Assembly: GCF_019112545.1 (NCBI RefSeq)
Contig: NW_025064880.1
Location: 1,431,719-1,495,718, forward strand
Source: Guyanagaster necrorhizus
Lineage: Eukaryota > Basidiomycota > Agaricomycetes > Agaricales > Physalacriaceae
Reading direction: 5' to 3'
DNA length: 64,000 nt
Shown here: positions 12,801 through 25,286 of the stretch, piece after piece
Position numbering within the stretch: the stretch's first letter is position 1
Layout of the letters: each line of letters opens with the position of its first letter
Program-made: the position numbers and the translations under genes
Notes under the pieces: model-generated
The model's database searches: none
Told to the model about the DNA's origin: nothing
Seen by the model: the letters and a program-made list of their open reading frames with translations, nothing else

Positions 12801-13304
12801 GGCTTCTGATGCTGAATTTCTGAGCCAGGGAAACATCGTCGCTATTGGGAATGAAGCCTCAGCATCTTTCGTGGTGAACGAAAAAATACCGTTTGAAGCA
12901 AAAACATCTCAACATCTCATATCATACGAGCCGCAGCAGCCTTTGGATGGACCAGAAATAGGTGGAACACTTGCATCACGACGCTGATCGATGAACTAAA
13001 ATCAGTTTAGGGTTACTATTTCTGCATTCTCATCCTCTGAAAGTGGATGGCAATATGGTGATGATGCAGTCTACAGACGCAGCTGGTTTGGAAAGGGTTG
13101 CACGTCTTTTCCCTATCCGTACTGGTATTCTTGTACCGGACTGGCTGATCGTTGGACCTCTGGCGGATTCCCAGGGTGCTGGTGGCGTGATTAGCGCAGG
13201 GTAAGTTTATCAATTAAGTTAGACTTGTATTATGCTAACAATCCTGGTGAAGATTGTGGGGTAGCGATTGGAGCTGGAACGACCCAATGTCCTGGACGAG
13301 TTGA
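9884..13304 (+). CDS. Large secreted alpha/beta hydrolase, peptidase S9-like
   Basis: Begins with a signal peptide (hydrophobic SVYSFAVFCFASAMSAYA), so the product should enter the secretory pathway; an in-frame ATG nine bases upstream at 9875 is the alternative start. A beta-rich N-terminal region follows (about 9960-11260: TWPSSYANGGRVTWSF, YDIFLSGDYEIRLFGDP). An alpha/beta hydrolase core then starts near 11290 (HGAGVDIVEQPFWADALPRN). It has the nucleophile elbow GHSNGGQGAWYVASRYPDR near 11590-11640, a DTPVLAVHG segment near 11910 where the acid residue is expected, and GQGHWYSTV near 12135 carrying the likely catalytic His. The C-terminal third ends with FPIRTGILVPDWLIVGP and SDWSWNDPMSWTS. 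At least ten short introns. Substrate unknown; peptidase or esterase are both possible. The C-terminal extension resembles uncharacterised basidiomycete secreted proteins. Confidence 0.78.
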
Positions 13305-13840
13305 CTGGGAAAGTACAGGTAAATTTGTATGTAACGTAAAATATGATCCATCGGTGTAATTACGATTCACAGTACTACAGACCATTTATCGAGGCCGAAT
13401 GACGCACAGTATTTGACTTTTTGCTACTCAAGCTACTATTTGACGCTGGTGCTCGTACTATACTGATCTTGCCATGGCCAGTGATAATCTTTCGATTACT
13501 GTTTGGCAGAATGAAGTTGTCGAGTCAGAGCCCCATATATATCAAGAAAAAAAATCAGAACTGAGAAACCAAAGGTAAATCCATGATATACAGCCCGATG
13601 TTCTGGAAGAGGCTTCCCGCCGTTTTCGTCGACAGTGGTAGGGAGAGACCGCGTCAGCCATAAAGAGTTTCTAAACTCCGCCCGAATTTGCAAACACTAC
13701 CGTGAACAGCGACGTCCACGCTGCTACCTCGACCTTCTCCTATATATCTCCTCAATCCTGCTACCATTCCTCCCTCAAAAACGGCGACCGGTCACGGAAA
13801 CGCTGCTCAACGGCGCTCGGTGACCCCGTCCAGGTCCCAC
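13305..13840. other. Intergenic and NOT1 leader
   Basis: 536 bases with pyrimidine-rich stretches before the NOT1 start. The frame leading into NOT1 is open back to a stop at about 13701 but has no upstream ATG, so this is taken as 5' UTR and promoter. Confidence 0.5.
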
Positions 13841-16800
13841 ATGGACAATCCGCCAACCAGTACCACCAATATCCACACCATCGTCAAAGCGCAAATTGTT
13901 TTTCTTCTATCGACACTGACTGAGGAAAACTTCGAGCGGAATCAGGTGGAAATTCGTTCGGTGCGTTGAACATGCTTTTTAGTCGATGTTCTACTTCTAA
14001 GCGGACGAAACTCGAACAGCTCTCGGAACAGCATGGAATAGACACTTACCTTCATTTCATCCGTCGGTTAATCGTTGCTTCCCAGTCGCGGCTTGCTGCC
14101 GGTCCACCTCCTCCCTTTGACGCCTCAACTTCTCTCACTTTTCGGCTACTTGTCCAGGAAACCCAACGTCTCGCACGCGACCCTTTCCTCGCTGATCGTT
14201 TCCGCGACGGCATCGATAAGGGCGAAGGCGATGTTTTCAGGGGCTTCGATTTCCTTCGTTTTGTGGACCGTATAGGCCTTCGCCCGCTCGAGCGTCTCGT
14301 TCTCGCATCGTCTGTGGCATCCGCCACTCGCAAGGACCTTGCAAGCCAGGCTGTTGCTGTCATAAAATCCGAGCTGAAGGAGGCGGCAGCTACTCTATAT
14401 CGTGCAAATCCGTCGTTTGACCATGCGGATTTGTCGCCTAACCAGGTGGCGAAGCTGCTGTCGAACTTGCTGTCGGATCTTCCACTAGACTCCCCTATTT
14501 TGGATTTTCCCGAACGGAACGCGCTGATTGTCGCTGCACAGACCAAGTACGGCCAAGAAACGGTAACGCCGATGCTTCATCGCATTCTGCCGTCCATAAG
14601 GTGTGTAGATTTGGGAATCATTTCCCCGTCTAGGAGCTCAATCCCCGTCGTCAGTCTTCCTCCCGGAACCACACCTATTCAGCTTCTTCTGCAGCTTGGG
14701 CCTGAAATAACCAGTGATCCTGACGTTGTTCGCTCTCTTTTGGTGCGGTTTGGAATGTCGGACGCGAGTCCCCCCACCGACGCTCACGTTGTGGAGATGA
14801 TGTCGACATTGGCTCGTCATGCGGCGGAAGGTACAACATTATGCGATGTTTCTTCGCTTGTTAGGGCACTCTCTTCTTTCGTACGTCTTGATGTTGTTGT
14901 TTTGTTCTTCTATCCTGATATATAGGTCAAGCCTGTCAACATCAACTGGGCCAATGTCATCAAGTCCTTCGACTGGCCGGACCGCCTTGGCGTTGACACT
15001 GCTACCCTGAAGCTCCTAATAGCCATCCTGCTGAGCTGTCCACGAGATGGCGAACCTCATGCCGTCACCGGATTCTGGTCAACCTGGTCAAACTCCCTCT
15101 ATCAACTCCGCCTACTTGATGCCCTTCTATCCCTACCCGCCGACACATTTAACTTTGTTCAGCTCCCCGGCCACAGAATAGTCACCGTTGATGATGTAGC
15201 AGTTGCAAGCCCAACTATCAAGGCTCTGGCAGCAAATGTCCAAGGCCACACATGGAATTCCCTTGAGCTCTTTGAAGTTCTAGTGCGGTTAGCAGACTCC
15301 GATTCTACCGAGATCAGGAATTGTGTGCGTGAAATGCTCGACAAGGCCATCAAAATTAGCGCAGAGCTTGTTCATATGGGCCTCCTCCAAGTTCCGGTAA
15401 GTGATCACATCTTCTATATAGTCTAATCTCATGTGCTGGCAGGACCAAAATTGGAATGAAATACGGACAGAATATTCGCGTAAACTCCTCACAATGTTCC
15501 TTGGCGGACATCCGAATCACCAATTGGTCTTTATGAGGATATGGCAAATAGAACCCACATATCTAACAAGCGCCTTTCGTGATTTTTATCAAGAAAATCC
15601 TCTCAATATCACCCGTATTCTTGACGTGGCACAAGATCTCAAGGTAACCTTTTCAGTTCCAGCCGCAATCTCACAACTGACGGCTGCAGCAGATTTTGGA
15701 GGCTCTCCTAGAAGTTCGTCCGTTCGCGTTCGCTCTCGATGTCGCTGCCCTCGCCTCTCGGAGAGAGTATCTGAACCTCGACAAATGGCTTGCAGATAAT
15801 GTGACTAATCATGGGGCAGAGTTCTTGCGCGCAGTCGTTGATTTCCTCGAAGACAAGATGGCCAACGAGAGGTCAACGCGTATATCAGACCCCCAAGTGG
15901 AAAGTCGTACAATGTCTCTGAGTGCTAGCACAATCACGATCATCCTGCGTGTCCTTCGTAACAGGTTTGTGCTTGTGATTTCTCATCGGAGGATTCCCTG
16001 CTGATATCGTGTTGTAGTACGAACCAAATGGGCGGAGAGGACCTTCGCCGCAGCGTGGAAGTCCGCAATTCTTGTCTTCAAATACATCCACGCCTTATGA
16101 GTTTGATACCTGGGTCTGATGTTGAGCCTGGATCCACTGTCGTCAGCTATTCCACCGAGATCGAGGCTGAGGTCGATGGCATCTACAAGCAGATGTATGA
16201 TGAGAACATCACCATTGACGAAGTCATCGCTATGCTGCAACGACACAAGGAGTCCACTAATACTCGTGACCATGAAGTCTTTTCATGCATGCTCCATTTT
16301 CTATTCGACGAATACAAATTCTTCCAATCGTACTATCCTGCTCGCGAACTGTCGATGACGGGCTACCTTTTTGGTTCACTGATCCAGCATCAGCTCATTG
16401 ACTACATTCCCCTTGGTATCGCCATTCGCTACGTCTTGGACGCATTGCTTTGCCCACCTGAAACAAACCTTTTCAAGTTTGGCGTTCAAGCTTTGAATAG
16501 ATTCGAATTCAGACTGGCCGAATGGAGGCCATTGTGCGAGAAGTTGGCAGAGATTCCTGCGTTGATTGAAGCAAAGCCGGAGCTTGTTGCAAGCATCCAA
16601 CGACATCTCGCGTCGTCATCGGCGGATGGTAGTGTCAACGGGGATATCCGCTCCCTGTCGATTGGGCCTCCCGCTGAACCATTGCCCATTTTTACTGCTA
16701 TCCACCCTGATAATATCGAAGGCCAAATTGAACAACCGCCGGAAGAGTTGTCTGACAAAATCCTCTTCATTGTTAATAATTTGGCCCCAACTAATTTCGA

Positions 16801-19800
16801 CGCCAAGTTGACCGAGATGAAGGAGTTGTTTGACGACGGATATTCGAGGTGGTTTGCGAATTACTTGGTGGATCAACGAATCAGTTCAGAACCCAACAAT
16901 CACGGCCTCTACCTGCGCTTCCTTGAAGCATTGGAATCCAAGTCACTCACGAAGTTTATCCTTCATGAGACATTTGTCAAGTCAACGAGTATGCTCAACT
17001 CGGAGCGATCGATGCAATCGGGAACCGAACGGAACACTCTCAAAAACGTTGGGCTGTGGTTGGGCTCAATCACTCTGGCTCGTGATATTCCTATCAAGCA
17101 TAAAAACTTGTCGTTCAAAGACCTGCTTCTTGAGGGCTACGAAAGTGGACGACTGGTTGTCGCGATACCCTTTGTATGCAAAACACTCGAGGGATGCTCG
17201 AAGTCCAGAGTCTTCAAGCCTCCAAACCCGTGGCTGATGGCTGTAGTCAGTCTTTTGGCAGAGTTCTACTTCTTTGCAGAGTTACGATTGAACTTCAAGT
17301 TTGAAATCGAGCTGTTATGCACTGCACTCGAAATCAACCTTGAATCCATTGAACCTACTACTGTTCTCCGTAACAGACCAATGACGGACTCACTCGCAGG
17401 TCCACCGCTTCCAGATTACGTGCCAGACATTGAATCTCTACCCATTGGAGGAGGTTACGACTCTTCAGCGCACTTGGTGCCGGGGGAATCGCAAGTCATT
17501 CCTCTCGGTCCGGCAAGTCCTGCCGATACTCAACGAGTTCTGGGTGCGCATATCGAATCAATTCTTTCAACGCTTGCCATGCACGTGCACGTGAACCCTC
17601 AGCTTGCGCCCCTGCATCTAAACCCTGCCTTCAAGAGGTCCGTCCAACTCTCTGTAGATCGGTCTGTTCGGGAGGTAAAACATATAATTTTTTTGTATTC
17701 GCGATGCTCTAACATACGTCGATCAGATAATTTTACCAGTTGTGGAGAGATCTGTTACTATTGCTGGGATATCAACGAGAGAGTTGGTGGTCAAGGATTT
17801 CGCCTCGGAATCAAATGAAGACAAACTTCGAAAGGCGGCCCATTTGATGGGGCAGAAGTTAGCGGGAAGTTTAGCCCTAGTAACATGCAAGGAGCCGCTC
17901 AAAAGTAATCTTGCTACACACCTTCGTGCATACCTGGCAGATCATGGTTTCCAGGAGGTTTGTTACTATGATGTTGATGTTGGATGTCAATAGCTGACAT
18001 TCTTGCAGGTCGCGCAGCAAGACGCTGTCATTTTAATCCTCGTACAGGACAACTTGGATACAGCCTGTTCTGCCATCGAGAAAGCAGCAATGGAGCGCGC
18101 GGTGACTGACGTCGACGATGCATTCGCTACTGCCTACGAAGCACGTCATCGTCATCGCGAGGTACGTGTATTTGTTCTGCGACTCTATGTGCGTCTCATA
18201 TCCTTATAGTTACGCAATGGTCAAAGCTTCTGGGATCCTGCTGTCCCGCATACCAATTTCTCCAGTTCTCTTCCTGACCCGCTTCGAGTCAGACCAACTG
18301 GCGTCCAGGCTACTCAAGTATCTGTCTATGAAGACTTTGGTTGGTGTTTCACACTCTCTTCAGCAATCGATGTTCAACTCTATTCAGGTATTGATCCAAG
18401 GCGACGCGCGACGAGTAGACCTAGTTCGACAATTTCTTACAATCCGTATACCCCTTCACCTGCCCCTGATACGCTCATGAGCCAACAACAGTATTTGACG
18501 CATGAAGAAGCTATGAACCGCTTCTCCGTAAGTGATGTTTGTTCTCTGTAGCAATGAGTTGATAATATTTCTCATAGGTTGTCACCCGTGATTTGGAAGC
18601 TGTCATGATCCAAATTCCTGTTCAGAACTTTGCGGCTCTACCACATAATCATGATATTCGTCACCTCGTTCGACAGGTTGTTTTCATTGGTATGGAATGC
18701 GCTGATCGCCAAAAGACACCACTGTTGCTGTCTCAGAAGATTGTTCAACTACTCTACAAGACTCCTACACAGTTGGGGAGGGACGTATATGTGACGTTGC
18801 TTGATCAGCTTTGCCGGACGTATGAGGACGTGGGCAAGGAAGCCATAAACTGGCTTCTGTATGCTGAAGACGAGGTCTGTCTTTCTATTAGTTTTGCCTC
18901 TTTCCAAAAGCTCACTCTTCTGCAGCGTAAATTCAATGTGCCGGTCACCGTCACGCTCCTGGGTAGTGGTTTGGTGCCCATCACCTTGCAAGACCAACAA
19001 TTAGCCAAGTTCTTGTTTTCGGATCCCCGACCCAGTTTGCTTCTTTTCGCTGCCAACTTGATTCGACAGTGCCTGTTTAGTGAAGCTCCGATCCTAACTC
19101 AAAGCCAATTTTCCTTGTCCATCGAGGTTCTGAGTCAGCTGGCCCAGGCGGGCAGAGCTATCGAAGAGTAAGGTGCTCGATTATTGACTGTAGACGTGAA
19201 CTCATATTAAATACCAGAGTGAACCGGTTACTGGATGACATTGTTGGAACCCGCCGACCTGTTGGACCTGGACCTGGAACCCCAGCTGTCCCCCAGCCTT
19301 CGGTGAAACCCGAAACAGAGCAAATACGGGAAAAGCTCTTTGCCTGGTTCCAACAATGGGTGAACATCTATCAACGCTCCCATACACCGGAAAAGAGTTT
19401 CGTTCCCTTCATCACCCAGCTTACGAAACAGGGCATTCTCAAAGCCGAAGAGATGTCTTCTCTTTTTTTCCGGGTTTGTGCGGAATCCAGCGTGAACAAC
19501 TACCTGAAATGCATTCAAAATAATGATTACCATCATGCCTTCCAAGCTTTGGATGCCATGTCGAGACTTATTTCGTACATGATCAAGTACCATGGGGATG
19601 CTTCGGGTGTCAATAATGATCAAGCGAAGGTCCATTATCTCACCAAGATCCTATCCATCTTTGTCCTTGTGCTGGCTAACATGCACGAGGATCAAGGCGT
19701 GTCCTTCCAGCAGAAACCATTCTTCAGATTCTTCTCAAGTCTGATCAATGACTTTCATTCCATGGAAGCGCACCTGGGTACGGCATACTTCCAACTGCTC

Positions 19801-21064
19801 TTAGCCATAAGGTAAGCATATCTTCATTTGTCATGTCAGCGATGTGTTGTGCTCATGACATTATGCAGTGACGCATTCAGTTCCTTACAACCTACTTACT
19901 TCCCTGGCTTCTCGTTCTCGTGGATGTGCCTTATTTCCCACAGACTCTTTATGCCGAAGCTGCTTAAGTCTGAAAATCGCGAGGTATGTTCTGATGTCTG
20001 CATAAACCATACACAAAATCTTATCGCTTTTAGGGATGGTCGGCTTTCCATAAATTATTGCTCTCGCTCTTCAAATTCCTTTCACCCTTCCTGAGAGACG
20101 CGGATCTCCAGCATGCCTCACGGGACCTATACCGCGGCGCGCTTCGCATCCTTTTAGTCCTGCTCCACGACTTCCCCGAGTTCCTCAGCGAGTACTATTT
20201 CTCCCTTTGCGACGCCATTCCTCCCCGATGCATCCAACTCCGTAACATCATACTCAGCTCGTTCCCTGCCTCCGTCACTTTACCTGATCCTCATCTACGT
20301 GGCCAAACATTCGAGTCCTTACCTGAGATGGGCATCATACCTCCTATTCTCTCCGAATTCACGTCGGGTCTGAAAAATAGTGACCTAAAAGCTCTCCTTG
20401 ACCAGTACCTGCTGAATCGGGGCGCGTCACCAACGCTGCTTCCTTCGCTCAAAGAACACATCATGCCGGCGGGTACTCCGGATGGACCTGGGGAATACTA
20501 CAACTTATCCCTCATCAATAGTCTTGTGATGTATATCGGTGTTTCTTCAGTCGCCCAAATCAAGTCCCGAAGTGGATCTCGCGTATTCTCCAACACTGAT
20601 CCTGGTGCGATTGCTTTGCAGTACCTGGCTACCAACCTAGATGTTGAAGGTAAGACCATACTTGAATGTCGTCGGAGCGATATTAAGAGCCGTTTCGCAG
20701 GCCAGCACCACCTTCTAAGTGCCATCGTGCTACATCTACGTTATCCTAACGCGCACACACATTGGTTCAGCTGCCTACTATTGCACCTCTTTCTTGAAGT
20801 ACAAGATGAGCGCTTCAGAGAGGTATTGACCAAGGTCCTTTTGGAGCGATTCATCGTCCATCGGCCTCACCCGTGGGGAGCTCTGGCCACATTTATTGAA
20901 TTGCTTCGCAATACAGCGAAGTACGATTTCTGGTCGAGGGACTTCATCAACATCGCCCCTGAGGTCAGACTCCTCCTCGACAATGTACGTGTTTGTCCCC
21001 TGTGTACGCTTGTATGTATCTGACGGTGTGCCAGGTTGCTAAGGCTATCTTCTCTCAACAGTAG
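13841..21064 (+). CDS. NOT1: CCR4-NOT complex scaffold subunit NOT1
   Basis: Largest subunit of the CCR4-NOT mRNA deadenylase; it holds CAF1/CCR4 and the NOT2/NOT3 module. The start MDNPPTS at 13841 leads into the conserved KAQIVFLLSTLTEENFERN; an intron at about 13959-14017 joins it to EQHGIDTYLHFIRRLIVASQ. The N-terminal helical HEAT region runs to about 16000, the MIF4G/CAF1-binding part lies near 16700-17400 (ELLCTALEINLESIEP), and DUF3819-like helices follow (NPAFKRSVQLSVDRSVRE, 17620-17680). The C-terminal NOT1 superfamily domain lies at about 19200-21000 (SEYYFSLCDAIPPRCIQLRN, PHPWGALATFIELLRN) and ends with an exon encoding VAKAIFSQQ. Complete, with normal domain order. It is the longest gene here and has about ten introns. 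Confidence 0.95.
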
Positions 21065-21615
21065 AATCTTGTCGCTATTCTTTTTGCTATCTCTCTCCGC
21101 ATATATATATCTCCTGTCTTAACTGTTTTATTCCGGGTTTTCTTTTGTTCCTCCTGCACAGTGTATTGTAACATTATTTGTCACCGTTTTCAAGTGTTGA
21201 AGAGGGGTGTGAGATCTGAGCTTTGATTACGAGTATTTCACGAACCCAATGACCCTGTTACCAGATTTTCCTGGCTACCAAAAGCTGCAGCTTCTGTATT
21301 GTTTTAACGAAGTAATGTATCATTTGTACTCATTCAAACAGCTAGCTACCTGAGATGCCAATGACGGGTGATTGGATACATCACTCGTCATTCATCTTAT
21401 CAACTTTGCATTCTTTGTATGATCCGCCTTCTTGCTAGCTTAAAGCACTCAGGTAGGTACGGACATGCCTACACAGTTTCTTCATGATTTCCTTAATTCG
21501 CATTGTGTAGAAAAAAAACTACTTTACATTTCTCGTAACACGATTATAGATCCAGTTGGAAGAAATGACCGTCACGTAGTGAGAATACGAGGTCGGGGTT
21601 AATTGTAACATAGGC
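21065..21615. other. Intergenic region between convergent NOT1 and COX8
   Basis: T-rich 3' flanks of two convergent genes. No open frame with recognisable features. Confidence 0.5.
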
Positions 21616-22001
21616 TTATGGGTTTTTGATGCCTCCTGGCCTATACCTTTGAAGGAAAGGGGACGTTGATTAGACTCGACCATCAAACAAGTTGATTATG
21701 AGCTTACCATCGCCAGGCAACAGCAATCCATGGCAGAGCAAAGCCTGCACCAAGATACGACCAATACTTGATAGTGAATGACTTCTTGTTCAGATAATTG
21801 AACGGCAAGTGCTATTCGAGAAGCATAATGCATTATTAGTACGGATTTTATTGGTGGTATGAGGAAACGTACGTCAACGTGTGTATGTGGGCGCGCATAC
21901 GGAGGATTCCAGATAAACCGGCGCTGGATTGGACCGCGAGAGGACCGAAGTAGTGGTGCGGACGTCGTACCGAGATGAGAGAAGAGAGCGTTGCTAGACA
22001 T
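21616..22001 (-). CDS. COX8: Cytochrome c oxidase subunit VIII (VIIc family)
   Basis: Single-span membrane subunit of respiratory complex IV. Exons 21873-22001, 21708-21811 and 21616-21646 total 264 nt and give 87 residues. The N-terminal 40 residues are rich in Ser/Arg without acidic residues (FSHLGTTSAPLLRSSRGPIQ), as expected of a mitochondrial presequence. The mature part has the family signature HLPFNYLNKKSFTIKYW followed by the membrane segment SYLGAGFALPWIAVAWRW and a short tail YRPGGIKNP. Each splice keeps frame with GT-AG introns. A CCAATCA box lies at about 22234 on the plus strand, the motif used by HAP/CBF activators of respiratory genes; its role here is inferred. Confidence 0.88.
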
Positions 22002-22864
22002 CGAGGTGCTTTAACTGAGGGGAGAGCATCTGCATCGGACTTCACTGGTTCTCTTTTGTATGCCTTCGAGGTCAGGTACGAGGAAAAAACCAAGTTTGAA
22101 TACATCAGTCGGTGAACGCTCGAGACAGACTCTGGAATTGATATCACGACGGGACACGTTTGTCTAGACGAAGTCGAGTGCGATACAGCCGCCGTCATAT
22201 GCAGAATATCTCGGTTAATGATTTTTAATTGTCCCAATCAAACGGAACATTATTTAATGCGGGGAATGGGGTCCGGCCTTTAACTGTTTATGAACCCTCA
22301 GCTCGGTAGAGTTCCGGGAAATGCAGACAAGTTATCATCTAGCCTCGACGTCCAGGCTCTGTTTGTGTTGAAACCTGAGATCACTGCCAGGGTAAAGCAC
22401 CGGTAAAGTGCCTGCTCATGATGTGAATGTGATGTCCTTAACAGCCGTGAGATCACTGAGGGTACATGCATCAGGTCTGGCGCCTGTTTTGCTATCCAAT
22501 CAAAAAACTCGGATTCTCGTCGAGAATAGTCACGCAACTCAGTATTTTTCCGACTTAGTAAAACGAGCTAAACCATGAGGACCTTTGCACCAAGCGGTAA
22601 ACATGCCCCAACTACATCCTGTCAATATCAAGTTGCCCATTGGCCGGCCGCCCTTGGAATAGCTAGCACTCAGAGGTTATGGAATGTGGACCTACAGAGT
22701 ACGCTAGACAATAATGGTGTCGCTTTTTGAAAGGTGATTGCTTAGCTTCTTTCCATATACAGATCCAGATTTCATTATGGCTCCTTAACAAAACTTTAAA
22801 TGCAAAGTGAAGAAAACATCGGAGAAAACATCGGAGACCGTCAAAATATCAATCGTAATCATCA
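22002..22864. other. Intergenic region between COX8 and the PLC-like gene
   Basis: Holds the COX8 promoter, including a CCAATCA box near 22234, and the 3' flank of the next minus-strand gene. A 79-codon minus frame at 22298-22537 has no recognisable domain and was not called. Confidence 0.45.
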
Positions 22865-24268
22865 TCAAAAGCCATTAAGCAAGTTGACCGCGGCTAATCC
22901 TTGTCCGATGTCGACAAAGTCAAGCATGACAAAGTTGGGAGAAACACCGCCGGCCAAGCCTGAACAGCCATAGGCATTGGCAAGAATACTAAGAGGAATA
23001 GACCTTATGAAGGATTGCTGAACGTTAACGAAGAAAACTTACGAGCTGATACTATTGGTCTTCGATGCAGCCGCAAAATCGGGAATGAGAACACCATCGC
23101 CTATAGGAATTATGTTGATGTCCAAGTTGTGGTTAAGCATGTTTAGGTGGTCTTCCGTCGACAGAGGGCCGGAAATCCTGTTGACACTGCATGGAAAGCT
23201 ACTATCGGTCGAATCAAAAGGCGGTTCCCAGAGCTACAGGACCATTATCAGTACGTTACACTGTGACGTAGACCACGAGTCTTGCCATCGTGAACTCTGA
23301 GAGGATGAAATCTACGCTACCATCGTCGCCATAATCCAAGAAGACGATGACACGTTTGCCACTATCAATGAATTCGCCTAATGTAGGCCAATCATCACGC
23401 GCCATGGGATTCGTGGGAGGCACATAGGCCAAGTCGGTTATGTCTTGGACAAATTAATAGAATCAGAAAGGATAATACGCGTCCATCGCTTACCCGCTTC
23501 ATCGAATGCAGGTTTCCACACATCGGTCAGTGACAGACCCTCGGGATTGGTGAAGAGGAAGGTCAGGACTTCATTAGGATTGTCATCCAACCAATTCTTG
23601 ACGATCTTCAGGTAGTCGACGACGAGGCCACCATCGAACAGAGCCTTGGAAACATGGTCAATTTTTCGAATAACGCGTCATTAAACAGAGACTCACGCAA
23701 CCTGCCACACAATAGATGACGTGAGTCATGTCGATGAAGATAAGGTCGAAGACGCACTCGTATGGCAAAACTTAAACTCATCGCCATCCCTGTAAGGATG
23801 TCAGGAATCAGGTGATAGAGTGGGCCTTAAAAGATACAAACATATGAGACTCAGCTTGTAACATACGAACACCAAGATCTAATTGTGCGGCAAGATCTAC
23901 TTCTTGAACTCTAGCAACTGATTCCGGATGTCAGGCAAACGATACCAGCCACTGGTTCCAGAAGGACATACGAGCTAAAATGTCCGTGCTGATTGCATAT
24001 GAATCGTGCGAGCTCAAGAACGTGACCTTTAGGGTAGTTAAGGAATCCTCTTCCCTCTTCTGTAACCATTACCACTCACATTTCCATAACCTCTGTTGCA
24101 AAGCTCTGCATGTCCATTGCATACAGATGCTCTGTAAAGCAAACATATGATTGACCGGAAAGACGGACCGAAAAACATAACGTACCTCTTCGCAGGCGCC
24201 GCCGACACGGACAAGCCTATGGAAAGAATCGCAGCGAGGAAGAAGAGATGCATCATGCGGGTGAGCAA
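22865..24268 (-). CDS. Secreted PLC-like phosphodiesterase (PI-PLC X-domain type)
   Basis: Starts at 24268 with a signal peptide (MHLFFLAAILSIGLSVSAAP), then ASVCNGHAELCNRGYGNVTF and the catalytic motif SSHDSYA. DLAAQLDLGVRMLQAESHM follows, then FKFCHTSC, the second active-site His region. ALFDGGLVVDYLKIVKNWL, NPNEVLTFLFTNPEGLS, RVIVFLDYGDDGS, an EDHLNMLNHNLD helix and the terminal NFVMLDFVDIGQGLAAVN complete the TIM barrel. The family is common in fungi; substrates are poorly defined and many members lack the calcium site of true PI-PLC. The gene is broken into many small exons, so no long open frame shows it. One exon appears to be only five bases (23697-23701). Exon borders near 23830-24050 are approximate. 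Lies in tandem with COX8. Confidence 0.82.
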
Positions 24269-25286
24269 AGGAAAAGGGCGCGGTAGGAAATTTTTATATA
24301 ACTAACACCGTATTATATCGAGAGAATTGAAACTTCGACCCGCGTGGTGAGGAACCTATCTTTGGGCACATGCTATGAAATACCACCCGCAAATAGCCTC
24401 CCTGCTCCTGCACACATGTGTGAGTTCGTTTGCTTCTGTTCCGGCACCGTCAGGTATCAGATGATCAAGGCTGCAGAAAGATACACGCTGAAGGCACTGT
24501 CAGCGCCATGAAGAGTGAACACACTGAATTGCCTGTGGCGATGGATACAGTCAAGCCCCAGATTTTCAAAAGCGACCCAGTGGATCCCCTAGAGAATCAC
24601 GAGCTGTTCTCGGTGACTGCGTGTCACAGGTGGAACGAATGGAAGCACGTTTCTCAGTAGCAAGGCGACATCGAAGTTGAAGGGATTCCTTGATTGATCA
24701 TTTTCATAAACCCAAAGTCAGATGGTGTATATTTGCGTCGAAGGAGAACATACAGGGGCCTGCCCAAATGTCATCTGATGCAGTTCTGTACATGTTCCAC
24801 CACAGAATGCACATGTCTTGCAGGTAGAGAAGACGTAGGCAATGGAAAGTGTTATGATTTACTGTCCGTAAAATAGACCAGAGTCTTGCCAAGTTAAGCT
24901 GCGGAAGAGAAAGGAATATAATGTAAACTGAAAGAGAGATACAAGAAATCATTGATTTCTTGGGTTTTGGGAGAGAACACGGCTTCGATATGCGAACTAG
25001 TCGGAGGGAAGGACTGACAGTGAAAAGATATACCGGGGGGAAAGGATGATGGAAGCCCTGACTTCAGTTGCGTAGTGGTAGAGGCTGACTCGGAATCTCA
25101 GGTGTTCAGGATACCAGACAGTTGAGAAAAGTAGCTGCCCAACCGCAGAAGGGAATACTCAAATAGAGGTACACAACCACAATCGTTATCTATTTCGGCA
25201 AATGCCTAGAATCTTATCTTATCAAAGACCTTGACCCAAAGTATGGGCACAAATGACACAATACAGGCCTTCCTTTTACCGTCACC
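24269..25286. other. Divergent intergenic region upstream of the PLC-like gene and RPD3
   Basis: About 1 kb between two divergent starts. A short plus-strand frame at 24778-24876 encodes a small peptide with two Cys-X-Cys pairs (QFCTCSTTECTCLAG), too little to call a gene. A tRNA-like stretch near 25068-25130 does not fold properly. Otherwise presumed promoter DNA. Confidence 0.4.

Noticed and set aside
25068..25130. tRNA-like stretch with TAGTGGTAGAG resembling a D-arm
   Set aside because: The T-arm is not TTCRA-like, stems do not pair over full length and no acceptor stem was found; at most a tRNA-derived fragment.
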